From positions 1,488,001-1,552,000 of the forward strand of contig NZ_CP033831.1 in the NCBI RefSeq assembly GCF_003812745.1: a DNA stretch of 64,000 bases, read 5' to 3'. Position numbers and translations under genes: made by a program. The notes under the pieces are model-generated. The model made no database searches, was not told the DNA's origin, and saw nothing but the letters and a program-made list of their open reading frames with translations. Below are positions 53,972 through 62,788 of this stretch, in pieces; within the stretch, counting starts at the first letter, position 1; each line of letters opens with the position of its first letter. This DNA is from Serratia sp. FDAARGOS_506. Lineage in GTDB: Bacteria; Pseudomonadota; Gammaproteobacteria; Enterobacterales; Enterobacteriaceae.

Positions 53972-54940
53972 TTATTCGGCCAGCGCCGCACGGGTTGGCA
54001 GGCCTTCGCTGTCGCCGATGGCCTGGATCGCCAGCGAGCCGATTTTGTTGCCGCGCTGCACCGCCTGTATCAGCGTTTTGCCTTCCAGCAGGGCGCTGAG
54101 GGTGCCGACGGCAAAGCCGTCACCGGCGCCGACGGTATCCACCACGTTGTCGACCTTGACTGCGGCCACTGCTGCTTTGTCGCCGGCGGCGGTTTTAAAC
54201 CAGGCGCCGTCCGGGCCGGTTTTGATGATCACCGCCTGCACGCCGCGCTCAAGATAGAAATCGGCGATGCCTTCCGGCGTCGATTGGCCGGTGAGGATCT
54301 GCCCCTCTTTCAGCCCCGGCAGCACCCAGTCGGCGGCGAACGCCAGCTGGTTCAGCTGCTCGATCATCACCTCGCGGCTGGGCCACAGCACCGGGCGCAG
54401 GTTGGGGTCGAACGAAATGGTTTTGCCCATGGCGCGCATCTCGCGCGCCGCATGGTGGCACAGCGCCAGCGATTGGCTGGACAGCGCCGCCGCCACGCCG
54501 CTCAGGTGCAGGTGGCGTGCGGAACCAAAATATTCACGGTTGAAATCGGCGACCGACAGGTGGCTGGCCGCCGAGCCTTTGCGGAAGTATTCCACGCTGG
54601 GATCGGTACCATCGGTGGTTTTGGATTTCACCTGAAAACCGGTGGGATATTGGCCGTCGACCGTCACCTGCCGGTAGTTGATGCCTTCTTTTTTCAGCTG
54701 CTGCAGGGTGAAGCGGCCGAACGAATCGTTGCCGACGCGGCTGACCCAGCCGACATTCATGCCCAGGCGCGCCAGGCCGATCGCCACGTTCAGTTCGGCG
54801 CCGGCGATGCGTTTGGTGAAGGTTTCCACCTCCGCCAAGTCGCCGGTTTGCGCCGCCACGAACATCGCCATGGCTTCGCCCAGCGTGACCACATCCAGTG
54901 GCGCTTGCTGCGCCGTCGTTGCCGTTAACGTTGTCATCAT
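53972..54940 (-). CDS. kguK: KguK-like 2-ketogluconate kinase (PfkB family)
   Basis: A 322-residue ribokinase/PfkB-type sugar kinase. Its N-terminal signature region is GEAMAMF, and the C-terminal PfkB signature DTVGAGDGFAVGTL contains the catalytic aspartate. The block KRIAGAELNVAIGLARLG binds the sugar. In Pseudomonas, KguK phosphorylates 2-ketogluconate. The start is taken at ATG 54940, preceded by GGAG four bases upstream of the kguE stop; an ATG one codon later (54937) is equally possible. Between it and kguT is a 142-bp gap with no recognised site. Confidence 0.9.
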   Translation of the reverse strand: MMTTLTATTAQQAPLDVVTLGEAMAMFVAAQTGDLAEVETFTKRIAGAELNVAIGLARLGMNVGWVSRVGNDSFGRFTLQQLKKEGINYRQVTVDGQYPTGFQVKSKTTDGTDPSVEYFRKGSAASHLSVADFNREYFGSARHLHLSGVAAALSSQSLALCHHAAREMRAMGKTISFDPNLRPVLWPSREVMIEQLNQLAFAADWVLPGLKEGQILTGQSTPEGIADFYLERGVQAVIIKTGPDGAWFKTAAGDKAAVAAVKVDNVVDTVGAGDGFAVGTLSALLEGKTLIQAVQRGNKIGSLAIQAIGDSEGLPTRAALAE

Positions 54941-54944
54941 GGGG

Positions 54945-55697
54945 TTACTCCGCACGCAAAATATTGACGTAATGGCGGGTGACGGCTTCCAGATCATCGC
55001 CCTGCAACGGGAATTCGATGCCGCGCGGTGCGTCGTGCGGCAGGCGGGCCAGCAGATTGCGCCAGCTGCCGTCGGTTTCGTCCAGCGCGATGGCGCGCCA
55101 GCCGCGCGGGCCTTGGGTGGCGGCTTTGACGTGCACGTAACTGACGTGGCGGGCCAGGCGTTCGGCGGCGGCGAAGGCGTCTTGCCCCACCCAGAGCCAG
55201 TTGGCCATATCGAAGGTCATGCTGACCGGCAGATGGCTATCTTCCGCCGCGTGGAAAAAGGCGTTCAGCATCGACAAAATGCCGCAGTCCGGCGTCTGAT
55301 CGTTTTCGACTACCAGTTTGACCGGGTGCTGCTCCAGCGCCACTTTCAGCTCGGTAAAATCGAAGCCAGGGCGGAAATGGCCGAGGGAAAGCTTCAGCTG
55401 GCGCGCGTTCAGCGCCTGCGCTTCCGCCAGCAGCGCAGGCAGATTGGGGTTCAGCGTATGTTGCGGGGTGAACAGCGCCTCGGGAGCCGAGTAGACGGCG
55501 AACAGCTGTTGGCGTTCGATCTCTTGCGCCAGGGCCGGCAGGCTGTCCAATTCGCCGGCGGCGAACAGTTCGCGGCGGATCTCTACCCCGTCGGCGCCTG
55601 CGCCGGCGATGATGGGTAACAGCGCGTGCTGGCCGCCGTGTTGTTTGACGGTATCGGTGCCGTAGGCACCGGTGACCACGATGATTTCTGTTTTCAT
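54945..55697 (-). CDS. kguE: KguE-like sugar-phosphate isomerase/epimerase
   Basis: A TIM-barrel (AP endonuclease 2-like, xylose-isomerase type) protein of 250 residues. Motifs include GADGVEIRRELF, LKLSLGHFRPG, LVVENDQTPD, MTFDMANWLWV and YVHVKAA, each with expected metal-binding acidic or histidine residues. In the Pseudomonas kgu operon KguE stands first and its exact reaction is not settled. Ribosome-binding AGGAG is six bases before ATG 55697. It is the first gene downstream of the operator. Confidence 0.88.
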   Translation of the reverse strand: MKTEIIVVTGAYGTDTVKQHGGQHALLPIIAGAGADGVEIRRELFAAGELDSLPALAQEIERQQLFAVYSAPEALFTPQHTLNPNLPALLAEAQALNARQLKLSLGHFRPGFDFTELKVALEQHPVKLVVENDQTPDCGILSMLNAFFHAAEDSHLPVSMTFDMANWLWVGQDAFAAAERLARHVSYVHVKAATQGPRGWRAIALDETDGSWRNLLARLPHDAPRGIEFPLQGDDLEAVTRHYVNILRAE

Positions 55698-55732
55698 TTT
55701 TACTCCTGAGGCGGCATTGTCGCCGCCGCTGC

Positions 55733-55815
55733 TGTTACCGGTACGTTAAATGGAACCGGTTCCAGCGAAAAGCGACAGAGTGTAAAAATATGATCGCAAT
55801 CACGAAGCTGAGCAA
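55733..55815 (-). promoter_or_regulatory. kgu operon promoter and PtxS-type operators
   Basis: On the minus strand TTGCTC (plus 55810-55815) and CATATT (plus 55787-55792), 17 bp apart, form a moderate promoter. Downstream lies a perfect 14-bp palindrome TGGAACCGGTTCCA (55751-55764). It differs from the Pseudomonas PtxS operator TGAAACCGGTTTCA, as I recall it, at two symmetric positions. A partial second palindrome (TACCGGTA core, 55736-55743) is centred 18 bp away. Operators downstream of the start suggest repression. Confidence 0.8.
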
Positions 55816-55863
55816 AAAACAGCCGATGAGGGCGGGGCGGGCAACGGCCCCGGAGAAGGCGGG

Positions 55864-56898
55864 TTAGCGGGTGGTGGAGCCGCGGACGATCAGCTCGCCG
55901 GAGAACATCTGCTCGCCGCTGGGAGCAGCCAGGCCCTGAATGCGCTGCACCAGCCGCTCCAGCGCCGCGTGCCCCATTTGGTAGGTGGGCTGTTTCAGCG
56001 TGGTGATGCCGACGCCCGCCAGCTCCGCCCACTCCAGTTCGTCGAAGCCCAGCAGGCCGATGTCGTTGCCCCACTGGATGCCCAGCCGACGCATGGCGCG
56101 CGCCACCTGCAGCGTCAGGGCGCCGTTAGCGGAGATCACCGCCTTGCGCATGCCGCGATGGCGGCCGCTGAAATCGCTCAGCACCTGCTCCAGCTTCTGC
56201 CGATCGTTGAGCGGCGTTTCGGCCTGCTCCGCCAACAGCGTGGGGTGCTGCGCCATGGTATGTTTGAAAGCGTGCAGGCGTTCGAGACGGGTGTTTACCG
56301 TACCGAGCGGCTCGCTGAGGAACAGGATCGCTTCGAAACCTTGTTGCAGCAGGTGTTCGGTGGCGACGGTGGCGGCCTCGCGGTTGTCCAGGCCCACCAC
56401 GTCGCAGGCGAAGTCGGGGATTTTGCGGTCGATCAGCACCATCGGCAGCATCGACTGTTGCAGTGTGGATAACGCTTCCTCGCGCATGCCGACCGCGTTG
56501 ACCACGATGCCTTCTACCCGGTAACTGCTGAGCAGCTGCAGGTAGTGCTGCTCCTGATTGACTTCGTTGTTGGTGTTACACACCAGCAGGGTAAAGCCGT
56601 GTTGACGGCAGGCGGCCTCGATGCCGCGCATCACGTCCACCGAATAGGGGTTGGTGATATCGGCGAGGATCAGGCCGATCAGGCGCGTCTGGCCGCCCTT
56701 CAGGCTGCGCGCCATCTGGCTTGGCCGGTAGTCGAGCTGCTGGATCGCCTGTTCGATGCGCCGTTTGAGATCGTCGGAAAGCAGGTGCTGTTCACCATTC
56801 AGATAGCGCGACACGCTGGTCTTGCCGGTTTTGGCGATGCTGGCCACATCGCTGATGGTGGCGCGTCCCGAGGCGCGCGTTGCCTTGACAGTGCTCAC
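55864..56898 (-). CDS. ptxS: PtxS-like LacI-family repressor of the kgu genes
   Basis: A 344-residue LacI-type regulator. The helix-turn-helix is near the N-terminus (ATISDVASIAKTGKTSVSRYLNG). The hinge follows at DYRPSQMARSLKGGQTRLIGLILADITNPYS, and then comes the periplasmic-binding-like sensor. The start is GTG 56898, with GGAGG eight bases upstream. It lies upstream of kguE, separated by the operator region. By position and operator type it should bind 2-ketogluconate as an inducer; this is inferred from Pseudomonas. Confidence 0.88.
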   Translation of the reverse strand: MSTVKATRASGRATISDVASIAKTGKTSVSRYLNGEQHLLSDDLKRRIEQAIQQLDYRPSQMARSLKGGQTRLIGLILADITNPYSVDVMRGIEAACRQHGFTLLVCNTNNEVNQEQHYLQLLSSYRVEGIVVNAVGMREEALSTLQQSMLPMVLIDRKIPDFACDVVGLDNREAATVATEHLLQQGFEAILFLSEPLGTVNTRLERLHAFKHTMAQHPTLLAEQAETPLNDRQKLEQVLSDFSGRHRGMRKAVISANGALTLQVARAMRRLGIQWGNDIGLLGFDELEWAELAGVGITTLKQPTYQMGHAALERLVQRIQGLAAPSGEQMFSGELIVRGSTTR

Positions 56899-57022
56899 AG
56901 CCGATCCCTCCTGCGGTTAATTGCCAAGGAGACTACCATACCCGATGTGCGGGCGGGAGTGTTGAAGGGTAAGGAGAAAATCGCAGGGAGGCGGCGGGGC
57001 GCCGGTTGCGCCCCGCACGGGA

Positions 57023-57685
57023 TTACTGCAGCGGGCTGAGTGTGATCTCGACGCGGCGGTTTTGCGCCTTGCCTTCCGCGGTGCTGTTGGAGGCGATAGG
57101 ATTGTCCGGGCCGGCACCGGTGGTGCGGATACGGTTTGCCACCACGCCCTGCGTGATCAGCGCACTGGCGACGCCGTCGGCGCGCTGCTGCGACAGGTTC
57201 ATGTTGAGCGAGCGGGAGCCGGTGCTGTCGGTGTAGCCGACAACGTTAACCGCGGTTTTCGGATACTCTTTCAGTACCATGGCGACGCCGGTCAGGGTGT
57301 TGGCGCCCGCCGGTTTCAGCGTGGCGCTGCTGCTGTCGAAGGTCACGTTGTTCGGCATGTTCAGCACGATGTTGTCGCCCTGACGGGTGACGCTGACGCC
57401 GGTGCCTTTCATCTTGTCGCGCAGTTTGGCTTCCTGCACATCCATGTAATAGCCTACGCCGCCGCCGAGGGCTGCACCGGCCGCTGCGCCGATCAGCGCA
57501 CCTTTGCCGCGATCTTTCTTGGAAGAGGACAGCACGCCGACGCCGGCGCCCAGTGCGGCGCCGAGGCCCGCGCCGATGCCGGATTTGCCGGCTTCGGATT
57601 CACCGGTGTAAGGGTTGGTGGTACAGGCCGACAGCGCGAGCGAAAGGCTCACTGCACCGGCAATAATTGCAATGCGTTTTTTCAT
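57023..57685 (-). CDS. yiaD: YiaD, OmpA-family outer-membrane lipoprotein
   Basis: A 220-residue lipoprotein: signal peptide MKKRIAIIAGAVSLSLALSAC with acylated Cys21. Next comes a glycine-rich zipper (GIGAGLGAALGAGVGVL and GALIGAAAGAALGGGVGYY), probably membrane-inserting. The C-terminal OmpA domain (about residues 110-220) has the peptidoglycan-binding block VVGYTDSTGSRSLNMNLSQQRADGVASAL and ends NRRVEITLSPLQ. A 19-codon upstream extension lacks support. In E. coli yiaD directly neighbours ghrB; here the kgu genes intervene. Confidence 0.94.
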   Translation of the reverse strand: MKKRIAIIAGAVSLSLALSACTTNPYTGESEAGKSGIGAGLGAALGAGVGVLSSSKKDRGKGALIGAAAGAALGGGVGYYMDVQEAKLRDKMKGTGVSVTRQGDNIVLNMPNNVTFDSSSATLKPAGANTLTGVAMVLKEYPKTAVNVVGYTDSTGSRSLNMNLSQQRADGVASALITQGVVANRIRTTGAGPDNPIASNSTAEGKAQNRRVEITLSPLQ

Positions 57686-57930
57686 GTTCTTGTCCTTAAT
57701 GGCATCAGAATCTGTACGCGCCGGCCCAAAACGGGGACGCAAAAAAGTGGGTGACGCAGGGGGCCTGCATCGCCGCGCTACCTATGACGCGTGGTTTCGC
57801 CGGCAGTTCCGGAGAAAAGCGTGACAAATGATGAGCGCGGTAAAACTGGGGGAGTTATGCGGCAAAACGCCGGGCTGCGCTATGCAGCGGATTCCGAATT
57901 GTGCGCATCCGGGGTGCGGATGCGCCTTTT

Positions 57931-58383
57931 TTAAGCGTCATGGGGTGAATTTTCGACTGCCGGCCAGTTCATGATCAGCGTATAGGCCTGGGTTTCATCA
58001 TTGAACAGGCGCTGCGTTATCTGAAAGCCGTGCTTGTGGTAGAACGCGCAGGCGCGCAGGTTCTGCTGGTACACCTCCAGGCTGAGCCGGCGGTAGCGCT
58101 GCTGCACGTGCATCATCAAGGCCTGGGCGACGCCGCGGCCATGAAACGCCCGATCGACAAACAGCGCGCCGATGAACTGCTCGTCCAGCACGCTGATAAA
58201 GCCGACGATCTCGTCGTCATGCCAGCAGGCCCAGCTTTGCGCGCGCGGCAGGTAGTTTTCCCGCACCAGCGCGGCGCTCTCACGCCAGTATTTTTCCGCC
58301 ACGAACGGATGGGCGGCGATGGTGCTAGGCAGCCACAGTGCCATCAGCCGTTCGATATCCTCCGGGCCACAGGGGCGGATCAC
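57931..58383 (-). CDS. yiaC: YiaC, GNAT-family N-acetyltransferase
   Basis: An acetyltransferase of 150 residues; E. coli YiaC is a reported lysine acetyltransferase. The CoA-binding loop region appears as RAFHGRGVAQALMMHVQQ, with YQQNLRACAFYHKHGF after it. The start is most likely GTG 58383, overlapping the tag stop in GTGA and aligning with the E. coli start (IR...). An ATG at 58407 in the same frame is an alternative. Translational coupling with tag is likely. Confidence 0.88.
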   Translation of the reverse strand: MIRPCGPEDIERLMALWLPSTIAAHPFVAEKYWRESAALVRENYLPRAQSWACWHDDEIVGFISVLDEQFIGALFVDRAFHGRGVAQALMMHVQQRYRRLSLEVYQQNLRACAFYHKHGFQITQRLFNDETQAYTLIMNWPAVENSPHDA

Positions 58384-58946
58384 CGTGGCTTTGGGTAGCA
58401 CATGCACCCCGTGAGATGATCGTTCACCAGCCCGCTGGCCTGCATGAAGGCGTAACAAATGGTGGAGCCGATAAACTTGAAGCCGCGCTTTTTCAGCGCC
58501 TTGGACATGGCGTCGGACTGTTCGGTTTTGGCCGGCACCTGGTTCAGTGCCTGCCAGCGGTTGAGCTGCGGCCGGCCGCCGACGAAGTCCCAAATGAAGG
58601 CGACGAAATCCTCGCCGGCCGCCTCCATCGCCAGATAGGCTTTGGCGTTGGTGATGATGGCTTCTATCTTGCCGCGATGGCGGATGATGCCGCTGTCCTG
58701 CAGCAGACTTTCCACGTCCTGCTCGGTCATGGCGGCGACCCGCTGCGGATCGAAACCGTGGAAAGCGCGACGGTAATTTTCGCGCTTTTTCAGGACGGTG
58801 ATCCAGGAAAGGCCGGCCTGTTGCCCCTCCAGACACAGCATTTCAAACAGCTCGCGCGCGTCGGTGGTGGGCGCGCCCCATTCCTTGTCGTGATACTCGA
58901 GATACAACGGATCGGCCGTCACCCAACCGCAACGTTCGTCTGCCAT
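58380..58946 (-). CDS. tag: Tag, 3-methyladenine DNA glycosylase I
   Basis: A base-excision repair enzyme removing 3-methyladenine. It has 188 residues from ATG 58946, matching E. coli. The zinc ligands are visible: Cys in ADERCGWV and His in YHDKEWG, then His and Cys in VNDHLTGCMC. The catalytic-region block LEGQQAGLSWITVLKKRENYR is intact. An upstream extension of 35 codons has no family support. The stop overlaps the yiaC start. Confidence 0.96.
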   Translation of the reverse strand: MADERCGWVTADPLYLEYHDKEWGAPTTDARELFEMLCLEGQQAGLSWITVLKKRENYRRAFHGFDPQRVAAMTEQDVESLLQDSGIIRHRGKIEAIITNAKAYLAMEAAGEDFVAFIWDFVGGRPQLNRWQALNQVPAKTEQSDAMSKALKKRGFKFIGSTICYAFMQASGLVNDHLTGCMCYPKPR

Positions 58947-59141
58947 CCTGACTGTCCTTATGCTGTATTTATGAACAGTAATCATCGCTCGAAGCGTCGA
59001 ACTTGGCAAGCCTCTGATTGTTTTGTCATCAGCCCGCTTGACGTGACGCAAAAGCCGACAATAGTTACTACATGGCCGGTGGAAAACCGGTCAACGATAA
59101 AAACGACATTGCCTTATTTGTAGGCTCTCAGGAGTCGATTC

Positions 59142-61130
59142 ATGCCTCTAAAAATAACGTGCATGCCCCGCCCGGCGGCGCTTGCAGTGGCGCTATTTTG
59201 CAGTGTGACCCTTCCGGCTCAGGCGTATGATCAACTCTACGTCTTTGGCGACAGCCTGAGCGATACCGGCAACAACGGCCGTTTCACCTATGACGGCAAC
59301 CAGCACTTGCTGTACGACGAAGCGTTGGCGCAACGCATCGGGGCGGCGCTGGTGGCTTCGGACAACGGCGGTGAAAACTACGCCGCCGGCGGTGCCGTGG
59401 CGGTGCCGGGTCTGAACCCGGCCGACAACACCCAGGATCAGGTGCAGCGCTATCTGAACCGGGTCAACGGCCAGGCTGACGGCGACGGGCTGTATATTCA
59501 TTGGATCGGCGGCAACGATCTGGCGGCGGCGGCGCTGAATGCCGCTACCGCGCCCGGCGTGGCTTATAACAGCGCTGCGGCGGCCGCTGCGCAGGTACAT
59601 TCGTTGCTGAACGCCGGCGCCGGCACGGTGATTGTGCCGACGGTGCCGAACATTGGCTCCACGCCGCAGCTGATGGAATTGATCATTCAACAGGCGTTGT
59701 CACCGGTACAGGGAGCGGCGATCCAGGCGGCCTATGCCACGCTTAATTCGGTGGCGACGCCGGACAACGCCTCACGCACGCAGGCGATCCACGCGGCGTT
59801 GGCCGCCGCGGCGAAGCAGGGCAGCGCCATTCCTCAGGTGCAGCAGGCGATCGCCACTCAGCTTATCGCGGCGTATGACAGCCTGAGCGCACAGGCCGCT
59901 CAACTGACCGATTTCTATAATCAAAGTGAAGACCGTTTGCTGGCGCAGGGCGGTGGCAATATCGTGCGGGTAGACGTCAACAAGCTGTTCGCCGAAGCGA
60001 TCGCCAATCCGGCGCAGTTCGGCTTTGCCAACACCGCCGGTATGGCTTGCCCGCCGGGTGTTTCCTCCGCGGTTTGCCGTTCCGATATGCCCGGCTTCGA
60101 CGCCAGCCAGTCTTATCTGTTCTCCGACCATTTCCACCCCAGCCCGCAGGCGCACCTGCTGATTGCGGATTATATCCAGGCGGTGTTGGATGGCCCGGCG
60201 CAGGTGGTGGCGCTGAATCAGGCGACTGCGGCGATGGCGCGCGACAGCCGCGCCACGCTCGACAGCCGTTTCCAGCAGCTGCGCAACGGCGATAATCCGC
60301 AGGGCTCGCTGGGCGTGTTCGGCGGCTACGCCGGCCAGCACTACGACTATGCCGATAACCGGGCGGCGGGGGACGGCAACGCCACGACCCACAACCTGAC
60401 CGTCGGCGTGGACTATCAACTGACCGACGGTTGGTTGATCGGCGCATTGATCGCCGGTTCCAACGACGATCAGCATCCCTCCAGCCGCTTTGATTACAAG
60501 GCGCGCGGGCTGCTGCTGTCGGCCTTCAGCTCGCTGGCGCTATTCGAGCATGGTTGGGTCAACGCCGATCTGCACTATGCGACGATGGATTATGACGATA
60601 TCCGCCGCAGCATGCGGCTGGGGCCGCTGACGCGCACCGAAACCGGTTCGACCACCGGCAAGCAGTGGGGCGCGCGCGTGACCGCCGGCTATGACTTCCC
60701 GATTACTTCTTACCTGACCACCGGGCCGGTCGCGCAGTTCGCCTGGGATTACAGCCGCGTTTCCGGCTACGGTGAAGATGGCGATGACAGCACCGCCATG
60801 CGCTTCAACGATCAAACTTACCACTCGCAGATCGGCGCGTTGGGATGGCGGCTGGATACGCAATTCGGCGTGTTTAACCCTTATGCGGAAGTGAGTTATC
60901 AGCATCAGTTCGGCGACGACGTCTACCGCGCCGGCGGTGGCCTGAAATCGACGCAAACCTCGTTCACCCGCGACAGTGCGGGCCAGGACAAAAACTGGGT
61001 GGATGTCACGCTGGGGGCCAACATGCCGTTGACGGACAGGGTATCGGCCTTCGCCACCGTGTCGCAAACCGGCGGGCTGAGCAGCGGCGAGCAGTTTATG
61101 TATAACGTCGGCGTCAGCGCGCGTTTTTGA
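59142..61130 (+). CDS. GDSL-type autotransporter esterase
   Basis: A 662-residue type V (autotransporter) esterase. The signal peptide ends AQA at residue 28. The passenger is an SGNH/GDSL hydrolase: nucleophile S38 in GDSLSDTGN, oxyanion N125 in HWIGGND, and the D329/H332 pair in SDHFHPS. A barrel domain (about residues 385-662) follows, ending in Phe as outer-membrane proteins do (YNVGVSARF). It is probably displayed on the cell surface and cleaves short acyl esters; substrate unknown. It lies between tag and glyQ as an accessory gene. A later Met (residue 8) is an alternative start. Confidence 0.92.
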   Translation: MPLKITCMPRPAALAVALFCSVTLPAQAYDQLYVFGDSLSDTGNNGRFTYDGNQHLLYDEALAQRIGAALVASDNGGENYAAGGAVAVPGLNPADNTQDQVQRYLNRVNGQADGDGLYIHWIGGNDLAAAALNAATAPGVAYNSAAAAAAQVHSLLNAGAGTVIVPTVPNIGSTPQLMELIIQQALSPVQGAAIQAAYATLNSVATPDNASRTQAIHAALAAAAKQGSAIPQVQQAIATQLIAAYDSLSAQAAQLTDFYNQSEDRLLAQGGGNIVRVDVNKLFAEAIANPAQFGFANTAGMACPPGVSSAVCRSDMPGFDASQSYLFSDHFHPSPQAHLLIADYIQAVLDGPAQVVALNQATAAMARDSRATLDSRFQQLRNGDNPQGSLGVFGGYAGQHYDYADNRAAGDGNATTHNLTVGVDYQLTDGWLIGALIAGSNDDQHPSSRFDYKARGLLLSAFSSLALFEHGWVNADLHYATMDYDDIRRSMRLGPLTRTETGSTTGKQWGARVTAGYDFPITSYLTTGPVAQFAWDYSRVSGYGEDGDDSTAMRFNDQTYHSQIGALGWRLDTQFGVFNPYAEVSYQHQFGDDVYRAGGGLKSTQTSFTRDSAGQDKNWVDVTLGANMPLTDRVSAFATVSQTGGLSSGEQFMYNVGVSARF

Positions 61131-61233
61131 ATTGGCCAACGGCGCAGGAGAAGCCATAAGGTCTGATAAGGAATTTAAGCGGGGAGCGGCCTGGCGTGAA
61201 TTATGCGGGCCGCAATGACGTTGGCGGAAATAC

Positions 61234-61329
61234 AAAAAAAAACTGATCCTATGAAAGGATCAGGTAGCCACTTGGCCAACACCAGGGAAAATTTTATTTA
61301 TTATTGTATAACCAAAGATTAACTGTCAA
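61234..61329 (-). ncRNA. candidate small RNA, leftward, upstream of glyQ
   Basis: On the minus strand TTGACA (plus 61324-61329) is followed by TACAAT (plus 61303-61308, 15-bp spacer) or AATAAT (61300-61305, 18-bp spacer). The stretch then ends in a perfect intrinsic terminator: CTGATCC-7 nt-GGATCAG (61243-61263) followed by nine T residues (A-run 61234-61242). The implied RNA is about 60 nt, starting near 61293, and there is no ORF. I do not recognise it as a known enterobacterial small RNA. Promoter and terminator are visible; expression is inference. Confidence 0.55.
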
Positions 61330-61673
61330 TTTGTTTCTGTGACCCGCTTGTGCCGTATTTCATCCCTGACCTTCTCGCCACACCCGGTGTGTTGTCCCGC
61401 CGCGCGGTATCGCCTTATTTTTCACGTTAATAAGAAATAATCTGGCGCTTGATCACATTATCTCTCGGTGAGGGGAGTTTTTTAGTTGATAAAATTAACA
61501 AGAGTAACATTCTCGTAACTTTATCTTGTGAGAAATATAAGGATGTTCGTACTTAAATCAGCATAAATTGGGGTGGGTGGAGGGGAAATAGCGTTCAGTT
61601 AATTGACTATTTAAGCGGCGGAGAATGTGGCTTTTTGTTAAATAAATCTAATGATTTTGGTGGTTCACGCCTT

Positions 61674-61708
61674 TCCGGCCGGCTCGCGGACAGCGGGAGC
61701 CGGCCGGA
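61674..61708. repeat. 12-bp perfect inverted repeat upstream of glyQ
   Basis: TCCGGCCGGCTC (61674-61685) and GAGCCGGCCGGA (61697-61708) flank an 11-base loop. There is no T-tract, so it is not a classical terminator. It lies about 155 bp before glyQ, in a gap from 61131 to 61861 that otherwise holds the candidate small RNA, a -10-like TATACT at 61812-61817 for glyQ, and AT-rich DNA without a gene. Confidence 0.75.
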
Positions 61709-61861
61709 ACGTCATCCCTTCCCACTGTGGCCGACGTGTGAAAATCCAGCGTTTCTCGCCCCGATTCGCACTTGTTGCCGGATTCTGGCTGTATATCTTA
61801 CGGTCAAAGGGTATACTGGCGCATTCCATCTAAATCCACTTGTATCGCGTGCGAATTCAAC

Positions 61862-62779
61862 ATGCAAAAGTTTGATACCAAGACCTTCCAGGGCCTGATC
61901 CTGACACTGCAGGATTATTGGGCGCGCCAGGGCTGCACCATCGTTCAACCATTGGACATGGAAGTCGGCGCGGGAACCTCACACCCGATGACGTGCTTGC
62001 GCGCACTGGGGCCGGAGCCGATGGCCGCCGCCTATGTGCAGCCATCCCGCCGCCCGACCGACGGCCGCTACGGCGAAAACCCGAATCGTCTCCAGCACTA
62101 CTACCAGTTCCAGGTGGTGATTAAGCCGTCGCCGGACAACATTCAGGAACTCTACCTGGGCTCGCTGAAAGAGCTGGGTCTGGATCCGACCATCCACGAC
62201 ATTCGGTTCGTGGAAGACAACTGGGAAAACCCGACGCTCGGCGCCTGGGGCCTGGGTTGGGAAGTGTGGCTGAACGGCATGGAAGTGACGCAGTTCACCT
62301 ACTTCCAGCAGGTCGGCGGCCTGGAGTGCAAGCCGGTGACCGGCGAGATCACCTACGGTCTGGAGCGTCTGGCGATGTACATCCAGGGCGTGGACAGCGT
62401 GTACGATCTGGTGTGGAGCAACGGCCCGCTGGGCGTTACCACCTACGGCGACGTGTTCCACCAGAACGAAGTGGAGCAGTCCACCTACAACTTCGAATAC
62501 GCCGACGTCGACTTCCTGTTCTCCTGCTTCGAGCAGTACGAGAAAGAAGCCCAATCGCTGCTGGCGCTGGAAAAACCGCTGCCGCTGCCGGCCTACGAAC
62601 GCATCCTGAAGGCGGGCCATACCTTCAACCTGCTGGACGCGCGCAAGGCGATTTCGGTGACCGAGCGCCAACGTTACATTCTGCGCATCCGCACGCTGAC
62701 CAAAGCCGTTGCCGAAGCCTACTACGCTTCCCGCGAAGCGCTGGGCTTCCCGATGTGCAACAAGAAGAACGAGAACTAA
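61862..62779 (+). CDS. glyQ: GlyQ, glycyl-tRNA synthetase alpha subunit
   Basis: The alpha subunit of the bacterial alpha2beta2 glycyl-tRNA synthetase carries the class II catalytic core. It has 305 residues. Motifs include [18 protein letters not shown], the conserved [19 protein letters not shown] block (here [15 protein letters not shown]), and [12 protein letters not shown]. The ATG at 61862 matches the E. coli start [10 protein letters not shown]. The frame's 30-codon upstream extension runs past the -10 element and is rejected. glyS starts 9 bp after the stop. Confidence 0.99.
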   Translation: MQKFDTKTFQGLILTLQDYWARQGCTIVQPLDMEVGAGTSHPMTCLRALGPEPMAAAYVQPSRRPTDGRYGENPNRLQHYYQFQVVIKPSPDNIQELYLGSLKELGLDPTIHDIRFVEDNWENPTLGAWGLGWEVWLNGMEVTQFTYFQQVGGLECKPVTGEITYGLERLAMYIQGVDSVYDLVWSNGPLGVTTYGDVFHQNEVEQSTYNFEYADVDFLFSCFEQYEKEAQSLLALEKPLPLPAYERILKAGHTFNLLDARKAISVTERQRYILRIRTLTKAVAEAYYASREALGFPMCNKKNEN

Positions 62780-62788
62780 GAGGCAGCC

